Below are positions 55,371 through 64,000 of a stretch of DNA of 64,000 nt, one piece after another (the stretch's first letter is position 1; the number at the start of each line of letters is the position of its first letter). Under the pieces are notes generated by a model that made no database searches, was not told the origin of the DNA, and saw nothing but the letters and a program-made list of their open reading frames with translations. The translations under genes and the position numbers were made by a program. The stretch spans positions 2,046,001 to 2,110,000 of the forward strand of contig NZ_CP016364.1 in assembly GCF_001888185.1 (NCBI RefSeq), in the 5' to 3' direction. This DNA comes from Phaeobacter porticola (GTDB taxonomy: Bacteria > Pseudomonadota > Alphaproteobacteria > Rhodobacterales > Rhodobacteraceae).

Positions 55371-55922
55371 ATGGACGCTCGTTTACTTACCCCCGAAGAC
55401 TGGCTAGATTTGGCTTTACAAGAATTGAAAGCGCATGGTTACAACGCTCTGAGGGCTCAACCACTCGCCAACAAACTAAGCGTTACCCGCGGTAGCTTCT
55501 ACCACCATTTCGAGAGTCTCGAAGTCTTTCATGCGGCTGTCATTGCTCATTGGGCTAAGATGACAAGCGGTCAAATCGCCTTGGCAGCGCAAGATATTGA
55601 CGATGCGACTGAAGCGTTGGATGACCTACTTCAAAAAACGCTTTGCTCAGGGGAGGCCTTAGAGCGCGCGATCCGGTCCTGGTCCACAGTTAAGCCAATG
55701 GTTGCTGAGGCGGTGGAAAGGATTGATCAGGAGCGGATCGACATTGCCGAGACGCTCCTGTGCAGGACCGGTTTGCCAAAGTCGGTTTCGCTGGCACGAG
55801 CCAAGTTGCTCTACTGGGCAGCAATCGGGCGACTGATGCTCCCCTTTCCGCAGAACAATGTCTTGTCGAGGGTGGAAATATCGGATCTCGCCGCGCTTAT
55901 GTCGACGAAGTCGTACACCTGA
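55371..55922 (+). CDS. TetR/AcrR-family regulator
   Basis: A 183-aa protein. N-terminal HTH: WLDLALQELKAHGYNALRAQPLANKLSVTRGSFYHHFESLEVFHAAV, the TetR pattern with recognition helix RGSFYHHF. The C-terminal ligand domain is unassigned. The ATG at 55371 is preferred to the GTG just before it. It very probably binds the twin operator immediately upstream and controls itself and the divergent VOC gene. Confidence 0.88.
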   Translation: MDARLLTPEDWLDLALQELKAHGYNALRAQPLANKLSVTRGSFYHHFESLEVFHAAVIAHWAKMTSGQIALAAQDIDDATEALDDLLQKTLCSGEALERAIRSWSTVKPMVAEAVERIDQERIDIAETLLCRTGLPKSVSLARAKLLYWAAIGRLMLPFPQNNVLSRVEISDLAALMSTKSYT

Positions 55923-56108
55923 CATTCGCTGCAGTATAAAAATCAGAAGCTCGAGCTTAGAGCTGTCGACACAGTCTTAGCACGCACTTCCACGCCGGCA
56001 CGCGATCATCGACCATCGCAAGTAAGGCGACCCGAAAAGGGCCGCCCGTAAATTGTTACCTCTTGCAGACTGATCTCAACAGTTTACGAGCAGCGCCCGT
56101 AGTCCAGA

Positions 56109-58523
56109 TCAATGCGCTATGGCACCTGCGCCGTCATCGCTGGAACCCAGGGCGGCCTTCGCGGCTGCAGCGGCTTCTTCGGCGGCCTCGTCCCATTCGA
56201 TGGGTTCGGGCGTCGCTGTCAGCGCGTGTTTCAGCACCTCGGACACATGGCTGACGGGAATGATGGTCAGCCCGGCCTTCACATTGTCCGGGATGTCCGG
56301 CAGGTCTTTTTCATTTTCCTGCGGGATCAACACGGTTTTGATGCCGCCGCGCAGTGCCGCCAGCAGTTTTTCCTTCAGACCACCAATGGCCGTGGCGTTG
56401 CCACGAAGCGTGACCTCACCGGTCATTGCGATGTCCTTGCGGACCGGAATGCCCGTCAGCACCGACACAATCGCTGTCACCATCGCCAGACCGGCGCTTG
56501 GACCATCTTTTGGCGTGGCGCCGTCCGGCACGTGCACGTGGATATCAATCTTGTCGAACTTCGGAGGCTTCACCCCAAGCTGCGGTGAAATCGAGCGCAC
56601 ATAGCTCGATGCGGCCTCAATCGACTCCTTCATCACATCGCCCAGCTTGCCGGTGGTCTTCATCCGACCTTTGCCCGGCAGGCGCAGCGCCTCAATGCTC
56701 AGCAGTTCACCGCCAACCGAAGTGTAGGCCAAACCGGTCACAACGCCGACTTGGTCCTCTTTCTCGGCCAGACCATAGCGGTACTTCGCAACCCCAAGGA
56801 AATCATCAAGATTATCCGCTGTGACCGAGACATTATCCGCCTCTTTCTTCACGATTTTGGTCAGCGATTTCCGTGCCACTTTGGCGATTTCACGTTCCAA
56901 ATTCCGCACCCCCGCCTCACGGGTATAGGTGCGAATGATCTCGGTCAGCGCCTCATCGGTCAGCTCGAACTCCTTGGCCTTCAGGCCGTGGTTCTTCACC
57001 TGCTTGGAGACCAGATGCTGCTTGGCGATCTCACGCTTTTCGTCCTCGGTATAACCCGACAGTGGAATGATCTCCATCCGGTCCAGCAGCGGCCCCGGCA
57101 TATTGTAGCTGTTCGATGTGGTCAGGAACATCACGTTCGACAGGTCATATTCCACTTCCAGATAGTGGTCCATGAAAGTCGCGTTCTGTTCCGGATCCAG
57201 CACTTCCAGCATGGCGCTCGCCGGATCGCCACGGAAATCCTGGCCCATCTTGTCGATTTCATCGAGCAGGATCAGCGGGTTGGTGGTCTTGGCCTTTTTC
57301 AGCGCCTGAATGATCTTGCCGGGCATGGACCCAATATAGGTCCGGCGGTGACCGCGGATCTCGCTCTCATCCCGCACCCCACCAAGGGAAATGCGGATAA
57401 ACTCGCGACCGGTCGCTTTGGCCACCGATTTACCCAGCGAGGTTTTACCAACACCCGGAGGGCCGACGAGGCACAGGATCGGGCCTTTCAGCTTGGCAGA
57501 ACGCTGCTGCACCGCGAGATACTCGACAATGCGTTCCTTGACCTTTTCCAGACCATAATGGTCCGCATCCAGAATGTCCTGAGCGCGGCTCAGGTCTTTC
57601 TTCACGCGCGATTTGGTGCCCCAGGGCAGCGCCAGGATCCAGTCGAGGTAATTGCGCACGACTGTAGCCTCTGCCGACATCGGCGACATATTCTTAAGCT
57701 TCTTCAGCTCACCCTCGGCCTTTTCACGCGCCTCTTTAGAGAGTTTCGTCTCGGCGATCTTGGCTTCCAGCTCGGCCACCTCGTTGGAGCCGTCCTCACT
57801 GTCGCCCAGCTCCTTTTGAATGGCTTTCATCTGCTCATTCAGGTAATATTCGCGCTGGGTCTTCTCCATCTGTGTCTTGACGCGGGTCTTGATCTTCTTC
57901 TCGACCTGCAGCACCGACAGCTCGCCCTGCATCAGGCCATAGACCTTCTCCAGACGTTCGCTGATCGACAGCGTCTCCAGCAGATCCTGCTTATTGTCGA
58001 CTTCAATGCCCAAGTGGCCGGCGATCAGATCCGCCAGCTTGGCCGGTTCGGTGGTCTCACCAACGGCGCTCAGCGCCTCTTCCGGGATGTTCTTGCGGAC
58101 CTTTGCGTAGCGCTCGAACTCATCGCCGACGGTACGCAGCAGCGCCTCAACAGTGGTGATATCGCCGGGCATCTCGGTCAGATACTCTGCCCGCGCCTCA
58201 AAGAAATTGTCGTTTTCCAGATATTCGGTGATCTTCACCCGCGCATGGCCTTCGACCAGCACCTTCACGGTGCCATCGGGCAGCTTCAGCAGCTGTAGCA
58301 CATTGGCCAGAACGCCAACATTGTAGATACCATCGGATTGCGGGTCGTCTTCGGCCGGGTCGATCTGACTGGACAGCAGGATCTGCTTGTCATCCGTCAT
58401 CACCTCTTCCAGGGCCCGCACGGATTTTTCCCGCCCGACAAACAGCGGCACAATCATATGCGGGAACACAACGATATCGCGCAGCGGCAGGACGGGGTAG
58501 GATGAATTGAGTGGCTCTTGCAT
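56109..58523 (-). CDS. lon: ATP-dependent Lon protease
   Basis: An 804-aa cytoplasmic protease. LonN domain ([23 protein letters not shown]), coiled-coil middle, AAA+ module with Walker [14 protein letters not shown] and Walker [14 protein letters not shown], and a protease domain with the Ser-Lys dyad in DGPSAGLAM and [14 protein letters not shown]. The C-terminal tail is Ala- and acid-rich. AAAGGACC precedes the ATG. Degrades misfolded and regulatory proteins. Confidence 0.97.
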   Translation of the reverse strand: MQEPLNSSYPVLPLRDIVVFPHMIVPLFVGREKSVRALEEVMTDDKQILLSSQIDPAEDDPQSDGIYNVGVLANVLQLLKLPDGTVKVLVEGHARVKITEYLENDNFFEARAEYLTEMPGDITTVEALLRTVGDEFERYAKVRKNIPEEALSAVGETTEPAKLADLIAGHLGIEVDNKQDLLETLSISERLEKVYGLMQGELSVLQVEKKIKTRVKTQMEKTQREYYLNEQMKAIQKELGDSEDGSNEVAELEAKIAETKLSKEAREKAEGELKKLKNMSPMSAEATVVRNYLDWILALPWGTKSRVKKDLSRAQDILDADHYGLEKVKERIVEYLAVQQRSAKLKGPILCLVGPPGVGKTSLGKSVAKATGREFIRISLGGVRDESEIRGHRRTYIGSMPGKIIQALKKAKTTNPLILLDEIDKMGQDFRGDPASAMLEVLDPEQNATFMDHYLEVEYDLSNVMFLTTSNSYNMPGPLLDRMEIIPLSGYTEDEKREIAKQHLVSKQVKNHGLKAKEFELTDEALTEIIRTYTREAGVRNLEREIAKVARKSLTKIVKKEADNVSVTADNLDDFLGVAKYRYGLAEKEDQVGVVTGLAYTSVGGELLSIEALRLPGKGRMKTTGKLGDVMKESIEAASSYVRSISPQLGVKPPKFDKIDIHVHVPDGATPKDGPSAGLAMVTAIVSVLTGIPVRKDIAMTGEVTLRGNATAIGGLKEKLLAALRGGIKTVLIPQENEKDLPDIPDNVKAGLTIIPVSHVSEVLKHALTATPEPIEWDEAAEEAAAAAKAALGSSDDGAGAIAH

Positions 58524-58803
58524 ACTCGGTCCTTTGATTTGGCAAGACGCCCCCGCCCCGATTGTCGGCAGCTTTGGCGCGTCTCCTCATTGGTTTTGTT
58601 ATCTGGTGCAGCGGAAGGGGGATTTCAACCGCCGTGCCTCAATGTTTGGTGTCACATTGCCCGCAGCAGAACCGGATCACAAGGGCGCAAATGACGGCAA
58701 GGATACCAAATGGTGAAGGGCAGCCACCACGGACCGCCCTTTCGTAATCTCTGTTAACAACCAGCTCCAGGTTGGCATATCTCAGGCCCTGCGCGCGGAT
58801 AGG

Positions 58804-58956
58804 TCAGTCGATTGAATTTACGCTCAGATGGCCCAAACTGCCGCCGCGTGCAATGGGGTCACCCCCATCATCCATCAGCGCAAAAATCGCCACCCCCGCG
58901 GCCAGAAAAATCATCAGCGAACAATGCGCCAGTCCAGTCGAAGCGGTGTCATTCAT
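58804..58956 (-). CDS. Small membrane protein (50 aa)
   Basis: A 50-codon frame beginning MNDTASTGLAHCSLMIFL, with GGAGAG at good spacing before the ATG. One hydrophobic helix (about 12-28) followed by MDDGGDPIARGG and a short polar tail. Single-helix proteins of this size are often missed. The family is not recognised. Position upstream of lon on the same strand; 280 bases separate them. Confidence 0.6.
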   Translation of the reverse strand: MNDTASTGLAHCSLMIFLAAGVAIFALMDDGGDPIARGGSLGHLSVNSID

Positions 58957-59137
58957 CGGATCTCTCCACTTGGGTCGTTATATGCCTGCCTCGCAGTTCA
59001 CTGCTGATTTGTGGCGCAAAGGTGTTCAGCGAGAGACCCGCCGGTGAACATTTGCTCAAGTTTTCAACAACACGAACACAACGCAAAGGGACCACAGGCA
59101 ACATTAGGCGCGGATCCAGCGGCCCTCCCTCACCTCA

Positions 59138-59184
59138 ATCAAAGCCGCTCAATATCGCCTCGCGCGGGTGTCCCGGAAGGTCTT
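59138..59184 (-). repeat. Decayed duplicate of the tgt 3' end
   Basis: About 47 bases resembling the last codons of tgt (60453-60500): translated on the minus strand both encode a DTRA...GDIERL-stop-like end, but this copy has lost two bases and has several substitutions. The copies are in direct orientation and enclose the two lipoprotein genes. Confidence 0.7.
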
Positions 59185-59231
59185 ACAAACCGACTACCCG
59201 CCGCTCCCGATTAGCACCGTCAGTCCGCGCC

Positions 59232-59693
59232 TCAAAATTCGGCAGGTCGTTTATTCCTGCGCAGCACATACGGGACCCTGCCCGATGACAAGTTGTACAC
59301 ATCACCAGCCAACGCGCCCGCAAGCGCCCCACCCAGAACGGTCTGCAACTGGCATTCTTTTTGACCACCGACATCACCCGTCACAGGATTGTAGGAGCTG
59401 TGAGGATAGGTGAAGCAGAGGTAATACTCCCCCGCGACAAGCTCTTGGACCCAATCCCCACGAAGCGCAGCCCTGTTTCCGGGATACCAAAGCCAGACAT
59501 GCTTTTCGCTGTAGTAGGTGACTTGGTAGCCATGCCCCTTGTGCCAGTGCAGATAGGTCGCCCCAGAGGAGGGATAGGCCAATCTCTCCTCAGAGATCTG
59601 GTGTACGGTGGGATTGAATTTGGTAGTCTCCGGCCCGCCGCACGCGGCAAGACATAGCGCAATAAGCCCGACACTCCTCCCTAGAACAAGCAT
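59232..59693 (-). CDS. Lipoprotein of unknown function
   Basis: A 153-aa protein with a lipoprotein signal (MLVLGRSVGLIALCLAACG, cysteine at residue 18). The mature part is aromatic-rich (YLHWHKGHGYQVTYYSEKHVWLWYPGN), ends with a glycine/alanine stretch (LGGALAGALAG) and a basic tail. GAGGAT precedes the ATG and the gene overlaps the previous lipoprotein by 13 bases. No family recognised. Confidence 0.7.
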   Translation of the reverse strand: MLVLGRSVGLIALCLAACGGPETTKFNPTVHQISEERLAYPSSGATYLHWHKGHGYQVTYYSEKHVWLWYPGNRAALRGDWVQELVAGEYYLCFTYPHSSYNPVTGDVGGQKECQLQTVLGGALAGALAGDVYNLSSGRVPYVLRRNKRPAEF

Positions 59694-60376
59694 TTCATCC
59701 TCAGTAAAGCTGATTTGGTACCGCTGTAGCGATAAGTTTTGTAGTAGAAATTCGGTACCGGCCTGGTTTCACGATTCAAAACAAAGCCAATTCCGAGCCG
59801 GTCAAAGTCCTCTTTTTTCATCTCCAGAATTCGATCCAAACGACCGCCTAGCGCCGCATTCACACGGGCCTGTTGCTGGGGTGTCAACGGAACGCCCTCG
59901 CGAATCGGTCTGTCATCAAGGCTCACCGTGCCAGCGGCACAAATTGTCTGGCGTGCGGCCGTTTTCGCCAGTCCCAAGACACGCCCTGACGTCCGGCCGG
60001 AAGTCAGGTCACTGTGAAGTGCAACCAGCTCAGGCTTTGATAGCCCGGCAAAAACACTGCTCGGCAAATGCGCAGGCGGACGGAAAGTGCTTTCTGATGT
60101 GCCTACGGTAACTTGAAAGTAGACGGCGTTACCCCTGACGGCATCATGCCGCGCTGCACCACCCGGAACAAAAAGCACTGCAGCCGAGACTCTCTTGGCA
60201 GCAAGGCCACCATCAAAAAAGGGTCTATCGCCACCGCGCTGATAGAGCTCCATCGCGGCAACATCTTGAAAGCTCAGCTGTTTGGGAGGTCGGGATGATG
60301 AGCTGCCGCCCTCCATGCATGCAGAGAGGCTCAAAACAGTGCCCAAACAAACTGTGACGCGTGTCAAAAAATTCAT
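59681..60376 (-). CDS. Lipoprotein of unknown function
   Basis: A 231-aa protein; the ATG at 60376 starts a lipoprotein signal (MNFLTRVTVCLGTVLSLSAC, cysteine at 20) while the extension to 60457 would overlap the tgt stop. The mature part has a serine-rich linker (MEGGSSSSRPP) and a mixed globular region with a TPQQQARVNAALGGRLDRI helix. No family recognised. It and the next lipoprotein overlap and form an operon, bracketed by tgt and a duplicate of the tgt 3' end. Confidence 0.68.
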   Translation of the reverse strand: MNFLTRVTVCLGTVLSLSACMEGGSSSSRPPKQLSFQDVAAMELYQRGGDRPFFDGGLAAKRVSAAVLFVPGGAARHDAVRGNAVYFQVTVGTSESTFRPPAHLPSSVFAGLSKPELVALHSDLTSGRTSGRVLGLAKTAARQTICAAGTVSLDDRPIREGVPLTPQQQARVNAALGGRLDRILEMKKEDFDRLGIGFVLNRETRPVPNFYYKTYRYSGTKSALLRMKCLF

Positions 60377-60453
60377 CGGATCAATTCCATACTGGAGAAA
60401 AAGACGTAATTTCAAATTCACTGCTGGCGCGTAGTCGTTTTTTTGGCTTGTGA

Positions 60454-61584
60454 TCAAAGCCGCTCGATATCGCCTTGCGCGCGGGTGTCGTGGAAGTCCT
60501 TTTGCCAGGCCTCAAACGTCCCCGCTGCGATCGCGTCGCGCATGCCGCCCATGATCTCCTGAAAATAATGCAGGTTGTGCCAGGTCAGCAGCATGCCGGA
60601 GATCATCTCGTTGGAGCGGAACACATGGTGTAGATAGGCGCGGGAATAGTTGCTGCACGCCGGGCAGCTGCAAGTCTCATCCAGCGGGCGAGGGTCGTCC
60701 TGATGGCGGGCGTTTTTGATATTGACCACACCGTAGCGGGTAAACGCCTGTCCCGTCCGACCAGACCGCGACGGCAGCACGCAGTCCATCATGTCGATGC
60801 CACGGGCCACCGCGCCAACGATATCGTCAGGCTTGCCCACGCCCATCAGATAGCGCGGCTTGTCCTCGGGCAGGAAACCGGGGGCATAATCAAGACAATC
60901 AAACATCGCCTCCTGCCCCTCACCGACCGCAAGGCCGCCCACCGCATAGCCCTCAAAACCGATCTTCGTCAGCGCCTCGGCGCTTTCTTCGCGCAGATCC
61001 TGTTCCAGCCCGCCCTGCATAATGCCAAACAGCGCATGGCCCGGACGGTCGCCAAAGGCCTCGCGCGACCGCTCGGCCCACCGCATTGACAGGCGCATTG
61101 ATTCAGCAATGCGGTCGCGGTCCGCAGGCAGCGCCGGGCATTCGTCAAAACACATCACGATATCGGATCCCAAGAGCTTCTGGATCTCCATCGAGCGTTC
61201 CGGCGTCAGCTCATGCTTGGAGCCATCCACATGGCTTTTGAAGGTCACGCCCTTTTCCGTCAGCTTGCGCAGTCCTGCCAGCGACATCACCTGAAACCCG
61301 CCACTGTCGGTCAGAATCGGCCGCTCCCAGTTCATGAACTTGTGCAACCCGCCCAGGCGGTCGATCCGCTCCGCCGTGGGGCGCAGCATCAGATGATAGG
61401 TATTGCCCAAGAGGATATCCGCCCCGGTCGCACGCACGCTCTCCGGCATCATCGCCTTTACGGTTGCGGCCGTGCCAACCGGCATGAAGGCAGGCGTGCG
61501 GATCTCCCCGCGCGGTGTATTGATCACCCCGGTGCGGGCCTTGCCATCGGTGGCTTTCAGGTCAAACGAGATTTTGGGTGCCAT
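60454..61584 (-). CDS. tgt: tRNA-guanine transglycosylase
   Basis: A 376-aa enzyme exchanging guanine 34 of GUN tRNAs for the queuosine precursor. Catalytic and substrate residues are in [17 protein letters not shown] (Asp) and [19 protein letters not shown]; the zinc site is [23 protein letters not shown] precedes the ATG at 61584 ([14 protein letters not shown]). The open frame to 61836 is not conserved. Cytoplasmic. A degenerate copy of its last 15 codons lies at 59138-59184. Confidence 0.95.
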   Translation of the reverse strand: MAPKISFDLKATDGKARTGVINTPRGEIRTPAFMPVGTAATVKAMMPESVRATGADILLGNTYHLMLRPTAERIDRLGGLHKFMNWERPILTDSGGFQVMSLAGLRKLTEKGVTFKSHVDGSKHELTPERSMEIQKLLGSDIVMCFDECPALPADRDRIAESMRLSMRWAERSREAFGDRPGHALFGIMQGGLEQDLREESAEALTKIGFEGYAVGGLAVGEGQEAMFDCLDYAPGFLPEDKPRYLMGVGKPDDIVGAVARGIDMMDCVLPSRSGRTGQAFTRYGVVNIKNARHQDDPRPLDETCSCPACSNYSRAYLHHVFRSNEMISGMLLTWHNLHYFQEIMGGMRDAIAAGTFEAWQKDFHDTRAQGDIERL

Positions 61585-61931
61585 GATATCTTCCTTGGGC
61601 TGTCGTACGCGAGGTCCCGCCACCGCGGGTGATTTTCCAACGGGATCATCTGCCACCTGAACCCTGCTCTGCGCGATCAGAAACCCAACCGGCACAGCCT
61701 GCCGGATGTGCCCGATCTCTGGCTGGTTTTCAAGCCTGCAGTGCGCCTTTCCCGAACACTGCGCTTGGCTCTCAGACAGCAGCGATGCGGCACGCCGCGT
61801 CCGCTTCCCCTTGTCTGCCAACACTGCGCGGGCCATAGAGATCGGGACCTAGGGTCTGGCAGCTGATCTTGAAATCACGCCCACAGACTCCCAAGTGCAT
61901 ACTATAGTATACAAATATATTGTGAGGCAAA
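61585..61931. other. Intergenic region between tgt and the SPFH gene
   Basis: About 347 bases between divergent genes. It contains the palindrome ATACTATAGTAT at 61899-61910, 33 bases before the SPFH-gene start codon at 61932, in an AT-rich patch likely to be the promoter. No gene was recognised. Confidence 0.5.
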
Positions 61932-62825
61932 ATGTCCGAAGAACTCCTGCTCTCTCTGCTGACACAGAATATCATCTATATTCTGGGCGCAATCTTCTTG
62001 ATGATCCTGATCTTCAAAGGCATCCGCATCGTGCCGCAGTCCGAAAAATATGTGGTTGAACGCTTTGGGCGCCTGCATGCGGTGCTTGGGCCGGGTATCA
62101 ACTTTATCGTCCCCCTGCTGGACGCCGTCGCCCATAAGGTCTCCATCCTGGAACGCCAGCTGCCCAATGCCAGCCAGGACGCCATCACCAAAGACAACGT
62201 TTTGGTGCAGATCGACACCTCGGTGTTCTACCGCATTCTGGAACCGGAAAAGACCGTCTACCGGATCCGTGACGTGGACGGCGCCATTGCCACCACTGTG
62301 GCCGGTATCGTGCGGGCTGAGATCGGCAAGATGGACCTGGACGAGGTGCAGTCAAACCGCTCGCAGCTGATCGGCCAGATCCAGCATCTCGTCGAAAGCG
62401 CTGTGGATGATTGGGGCATCGAAGTGACCCGCGCCGAGATCCTGGACGTAAACCTTGATCAGGCCACCCGCGACGCCATGTTGCAACAGCTGAACGCAGA
62501 GCGGGCCCGCCGCGCCCAGGTGACCGAGGCCGAGGGCCAGAAGCGCGCGGTTGAACTGAACGCCGACGCCGAACTCTACGCCGCCGAGCAAATCGCCAAG
62601 GCCCGCCGCATTCAGGCTGACGCCGAAGCCTACGCCACCCAGGTGGTCGCCAAAGCCATTTCCGACCATGGCATCGAAGCCGCGCAATATCAGGTGGCCC
62701 TGAAACAGGTTGAGGCGCTCAACGCCCTTGGCGCCGGTGAAGGCAAACAGACCATTCTGGTGCCCGCAAATGCGATCGAGGCTTTCGGCAATGCCTTCAA
62801 CATGCTGAAAGGTAGCGGGAAATGA
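61932..62825 (+). CDS. SPFH/Band 7 membrane protein (stomatin/QmcA-like)
   Basis: A 297-aa protein with an N-terminal membrane segment (about 12-32) and an SPFH domain (IVPQSEKYVVERFGRLHAVLGPGINFIVPLLD, then VLVQIDTSVFYRILEP), followed by an alanine/glutamate-rich coiled coil (EAEGQKRAVELNADAELYAAEQIAKARRIQADAEAYATQ). The NfeD gene overlaps by ATGA, the classic SPFH-NfeD pair of membrane microdomains and quality control. Confidence 0.92.
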   Translation: MSEELLLSLLTQNIIYILGAIFLMILIFKGIRIVPQSEKYVVERFGRLHAVLGPGINFIVPLLDAVAHKVSILERQLPNASQDAITKDNVLVQIDTSVFYRILEPEKTVYRIRDVDGAIATTVAGIVRAEIGKMDLDEVQSNRSQLIGQIQHLVESAVDDWGIEVTRAEILDVNLDQATRDAMLQQLNAERARRAQVTEAEGQKRAVELNADAELYAAEQIAKARRIQADAEAYATQVVAKAISDHGIEAAQYQVALKQVEALNALGAGEGKQTILVPANAIEAFGNAFNMLKGSGK

Positions 62826-63100
62826 CCGCCCTCCTGTCGGTCTGGTGGGTCTGGATCGCCCTGGCCATCGGCCTCGGCATTGTCGAGATTCTGGCGCCGG
62901 GCTTCATTTTTCTCGGCTTCGCTCTGGGCGGCGTAGTGGTTGCCTTGCTGCTGGCCATCATGCCCGCGGGCAGCATTACCTTGCCTGTGCTGCTGCTGAT
63001 CTACGCGACCCTCTCCCTGATTGCCTGGCTGGTGCTCCGCCACTTCTTCAAGGGACCAAAGGGTCAGGTGAAACACTTTGATCGCGATATCAACGACTGA
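62822..63100 (+). CDS. NfeD-family protein, short form
   Basis: A 92-aa membrane protein with three helices (about 7-26, 28-46, 55-74) and almost no C-terminal OB domain, which the longer NfeD forms have. VWIALAIGLGIVEILAPGFIFLGFALGG is the typical N-terminal NfeD helix pair. Overlaps the SPFH gene by four bases and is followed by a terminator. It is the partner of the SPFH protein. Confidence 0.88.
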   Translation: MTALLSVWWVWIALAIGLGIVEILAPGFIFLGFALGGVVVALLLAIMPAGSITLPVLLLIYATLSLIAWLVLRHFFKGPKGQVKHFDRDIND

Positions 63101-63106
63101 CAAAAA

Positions 63107-63132
63107 CCCCGCCCAATGGATCTTGGGCGGGG
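63107..63132. terminator. Terminator hairpin after NfeD
   Basis: CCCCGCCCA, 8-base loop, TGGGCGGGG. On the minus strand it is followed by five Ts; on plus there is no U-tract, so for NfeD it would act mainly as a 3'-end hairpin. Confidence 0.6.
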
Positions 63133-63328
63133 CTATCAGATATTTCTGATTCCCTGATATGGCATCCTATCACAACGTGAGTTACCGCCGTGCAACACTG
63201 GCACGTGTCTCAATCACGCTCTGCGCGAAACGCGGATCTGTAGGGCGGCAACGGCCCTACAGCGTTCAGTCTTCTGCACAGAAAATCCGTCATAGCCAAG
63301 GCGAGGCCCGCTGCGCCTAAACCTTTGC

Positions 63329-63871
63329 CTAAACTGTGTTTTTCCATATGACCGGAGTTACATAGACGATGCTGTCACCGACACTGACCATCACGTCGCT
63401 GTCCTGAATATTGACCTGCAACTTCATTGATCGACCAGCAAGATCTCCCAGTTCACGGGTGGCCGTCTCTGAAAAATTCACAACCTGAAGGTTTTCAAAC
63501 CGGGTGGTGCTGTTTTTGATTTTCTCCCACCACGACTCGGCTGTTCTGCCGTAGCTGTAGACGATCACCTGTCTGGATTTGCCACAGGACTGACGCACGA
63601 CTTTCTCGCTTGGAAGTCCCAGCGCCACCCACAGGTCAAGCTCACCACTCAGGCTTTTTTGCCATATGTCCGGCTCATCATCCGTTGACAGCCCCTTGGT
63701 AAGCTCCAGTTGCTCATGCGCATTCAAGGCAAACGCGACAAGACGCACCATCAGCCGTTCATCCGTCTCCGACGGGTGTTTTGCAACGGTCAGCTTGTGG
63801 GTTTCATAGTAATGACGATCCATATCGGAAACGGAAAGTTCAACTTTATAGATGGTGGCTTTTTGCGCCAT
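63329..63871 (-). CDS. YaeQ family protein
   Basis: A 180-aa protein matching YaeQ throughout: AQKATIYKVELSVSDMDRHYYETHKLTVAKHPSETDERLMVRLVAFAL, LTKGLSTDDEPDIWQ, LDLWVALGLPSEK and the Trp at WWEKI. YaeQ has a PD-(D/E)XK-like fold; the acidic and Ser-Glu-Thr residues near 33-37 are part of it. A role linked to transcription antitermination (RfaH) was reported for E. coli YaeQ but the biochemical function is unclear. GGAAAAAG precedes the ATG. Confidence 0.9.
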   Translation of the reverse strand: MAQKATIYKVELSVSDMDRHYYETHKLTVAKHPSETDERLMVRLVAFALNAHEQLELTKGLSTDDEPDIWQKSLSGELDLWVALGLPSEKVVRQSCGKSRQVIVYSYGRTAESWWEKIKNSTTRFENLQVVNFSETATRELGDLAGRSMKLQVNIQDSDVMVSVGDSIVYVTPVIWKNTV

Positions 63872-64000
63872 GACTTTTTCCAGACAAGCAAAGTTTCGGG
63901 GTGTTTAGGACGCCGAGGGGTATTGTGAAAGCGGAAAGCAACTGGCCTGGCCCCCGGCGCCACCCGTACTGGAAGCCTCACAGTGTTGAAACGAATAGGG

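Noticed and set aside
56751-58298. 515-aa open frame opposite lon
   Set aside because: Shadow of the highly conserved lon coding strand.

Overview
The window reads as a chromosomal segment of an alphaproteobacterium of the Rhodobacterales (Roseobacter group). This is inferred from gene content and protein style: a C4-type 5-aminolevulinate synthase (hemA), a TRAP transporter with enlarged permeases, the GEAS variant of the acetolactate synthase TPP motif, a prfB without a programmed frameshift, GC-rich coding, and the intergenic CTGGGGG...CCCCCAG hairpins common in these genomes. The genus cannot be fixed by reading alone.

Layout. 1-8985 is core: mazG 3' end, a small M48 protease, an LLM flavin oxidoreductase, PIN protein, rlmI-like methyltransferase, glnE and an MFS transporter. 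9025-19551 is accessory. It starts with a P2-type prophage scrap (tail hub gpD and DUF1353), followed by a soluble protein plus four-helix membrane protein pair that resembles phage lambda RexA/RexB in architecture. A long gene-poor stretch with repeats comes next, then a VTT/SDR operon with a divergent Crp-like regulator. A complete IS21-family element (2470 bp, GAAC target duplication, amber codon in istA) follows, then a HEPN-motif protein and more repeats. Two copies of a 65-bp direct repeat (12309-12373 and 19329-19393) bracket the second part of this island. Each carries two units of a 22-bp periodic motif.

19552-26837 holds DUF2852, RDD, bpt, a VOC protein and a TRAP operon (dctP-dctQ-dctM, minus strand). 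Divergent from it is a Cache-domain histidine kinase and LuxR-type response regulator (27090-29245), with several palindromes between. The ilv operon (29571-32092) begins with a readable attenuator: leader peptide MKILVVVVGTTRMGR, antiterminator pairing and a U-tract terminator.

32209-50666 is again core: XRE-type regulator, DUF2189 protein, amidase, prfB, PBP1A, AmiC-type amidase, aminotransferase, M48/TPR protease, DsbA-like protein, ispG, a RodZ-like protein, hemA (with an FNR-type box upstream) and an M20 dipeptidase. 50804-52418 carries three identical tRNA-Asp genes and two different tRNA-Val genes around a histidine phosphatase. Next are a divergent Lrp regulator/leucine dehydrogenase pair, a YrhK protein, a VOC/TetR divergent pair with a twin operator, lon, a 50-aa membrane protein, two lipoproteins lying between tgt and a decayed duplicate of its 3' end, tgt, an SPFH/NfeD pair and a YaeQ protein.

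Most noteworthy: the RexAB-like module in the prophage scrap, the HEPN gene beside the IS21 element, the bracketed island with 22-bp periodic repeats, the ilv attenuator, and the tgt 3'-end duplication. No CRISPR array, rRNA, integrase or replication origin was seen.
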